From Nitrospira sp. (GTDB taxonomy: Bacteria > Nitrospirota > Nitrospiria > Nitrospirales > Nitrospiraceae), in contig JACOEL010000025.1 of assembly GCA_024998625.1 (NCBI GenBank), positions 1 through 62,854 of the forward strand: a DNA stretch of 62,854 bases, in the 5' to 3' direction. This document shows, piece by piece, positions 62,828 through 62,854 of this stretch (its first letter is position 1; each line of letters starts with the position of its first letter). The notes under the pieces are model-generated. The model had not been told where the DNA came from. It searched no databases and worked only from the letters and a program-made list of their open reading frames with translations. A program made the translations under genes and the position numbers.

Positions 62828-62854
62828 GTAGCATGGTGATGGAGGCGAGCTGCA
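62804..62854. mobile_element. left end of an element running off the window
   Basis: AGAACCTATCTCAAA (62804-62818) is identical to both ends of the 161-bp element at 9067-9227. The 36 bases after it, to the window edge, are presumably the start of an insertion sequence. Its transposase, if any, lies outside the window. Confidence 0.6.

Overview
The window reads as a chromosome segment of a Nitrospira-type chemolithoautotroph (phylum Nitrospirota). This is inferred from gene content: a reductive TCA (rTCA) CO2-fixation cluster with ATP-citrate lyase and a five-gene 2-oxoacid:ferredoxin oxidoreductase, System II cytochrome c maturation, and squalene-hopene cyclase. No rRNA, nitrite oxidoreductase or other species marker is present, so the genus is an inference. 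Most gene starts were re-chosen from ribosome binding sites.

Region by region. 1-1.65 kb: queF, a small MTHFR C-terminal-domain protein and a decayed Hpt (phosphotransfer) remnant. 2.0-22.7 kb: the rTCA block, all on the + strand, in two parts: porB-G-D-E-A (2.08-6.24 kb), then aclB, aclA, aconitase, monomeric isocitrate dehydrogenase, an Fe-S subunit and a flavoprotein of a fumarate reductase-like enzyme, sucC and sucD (10.4-22.7 kb). Between them lie small housekeeping genes: an Rsm22-type methyltransferase, a zinc-ribbon protein, a dual-specificity phosphatase, mutM, and a 161-bp MITE-like element. 23-30 kb: a B12-binding radical SAM enzyme, a decayed IS21-family element with a 6-bp target duplication, then ahcY and metK. 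30.5-36.2 kb: System II cytochrome c biogenesis (resB, ccsA, two TlpA-type thioredoxins, ccdA) and a geranylgeranyl-reductase-family flavoprotein. 36.4-42.8 kb: bamD, a FabH-type synthase, a phosphate module (PhoU-like DUF47, Pit transporter, convergent PhoR/PhoB-type two-component pair). 42.9-47.8 kb: ispH and smc. 47.8-59.4 kb: shc and hpnG (hopanoids), mlaE-F-D-C (lipid transport), a POTRA-less Omp85-type barrel, a DUF3187 outer-membrane protein, dxs and ispG. 59.5 kb to the end: a tRNA-Cys gene used as an integration site, with an integrase broken by an IS5-family element, an unknown exported protein, and a cation-efflux gene cut short by a third element that shares its terminal repeat with the MITE at 9.1 kb.

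How the genes work together. The 2-14 and 14-23 kb genes supply most steps of a reverse Krebs cycle: succinate to succinyl-CoA (SucCD), carboxylation (2-oxoacid:ferredoxin oxidoreductase, IDH), aconitase, citrate cleavage (AclAB) and fumarate reduction (FrdAB-like). Malate dehydrogenase, fumarase and a Frd membrane anchor are not here. The 47.8-59.4 kb region joins isoprenoid precursor synthesis (dxs, ispG, with ispH 5 kb upstream), hopanoid cyclisation and side-chain processing, and an inner-to-outer-membrane lipid shuttle. It is the best candidate here for an under-described system: a dedicated hopanoid export route with its own outer-membrane barrel.

Limits: all family assignments are by eye from motifs and overall resemblance; no database search was run.
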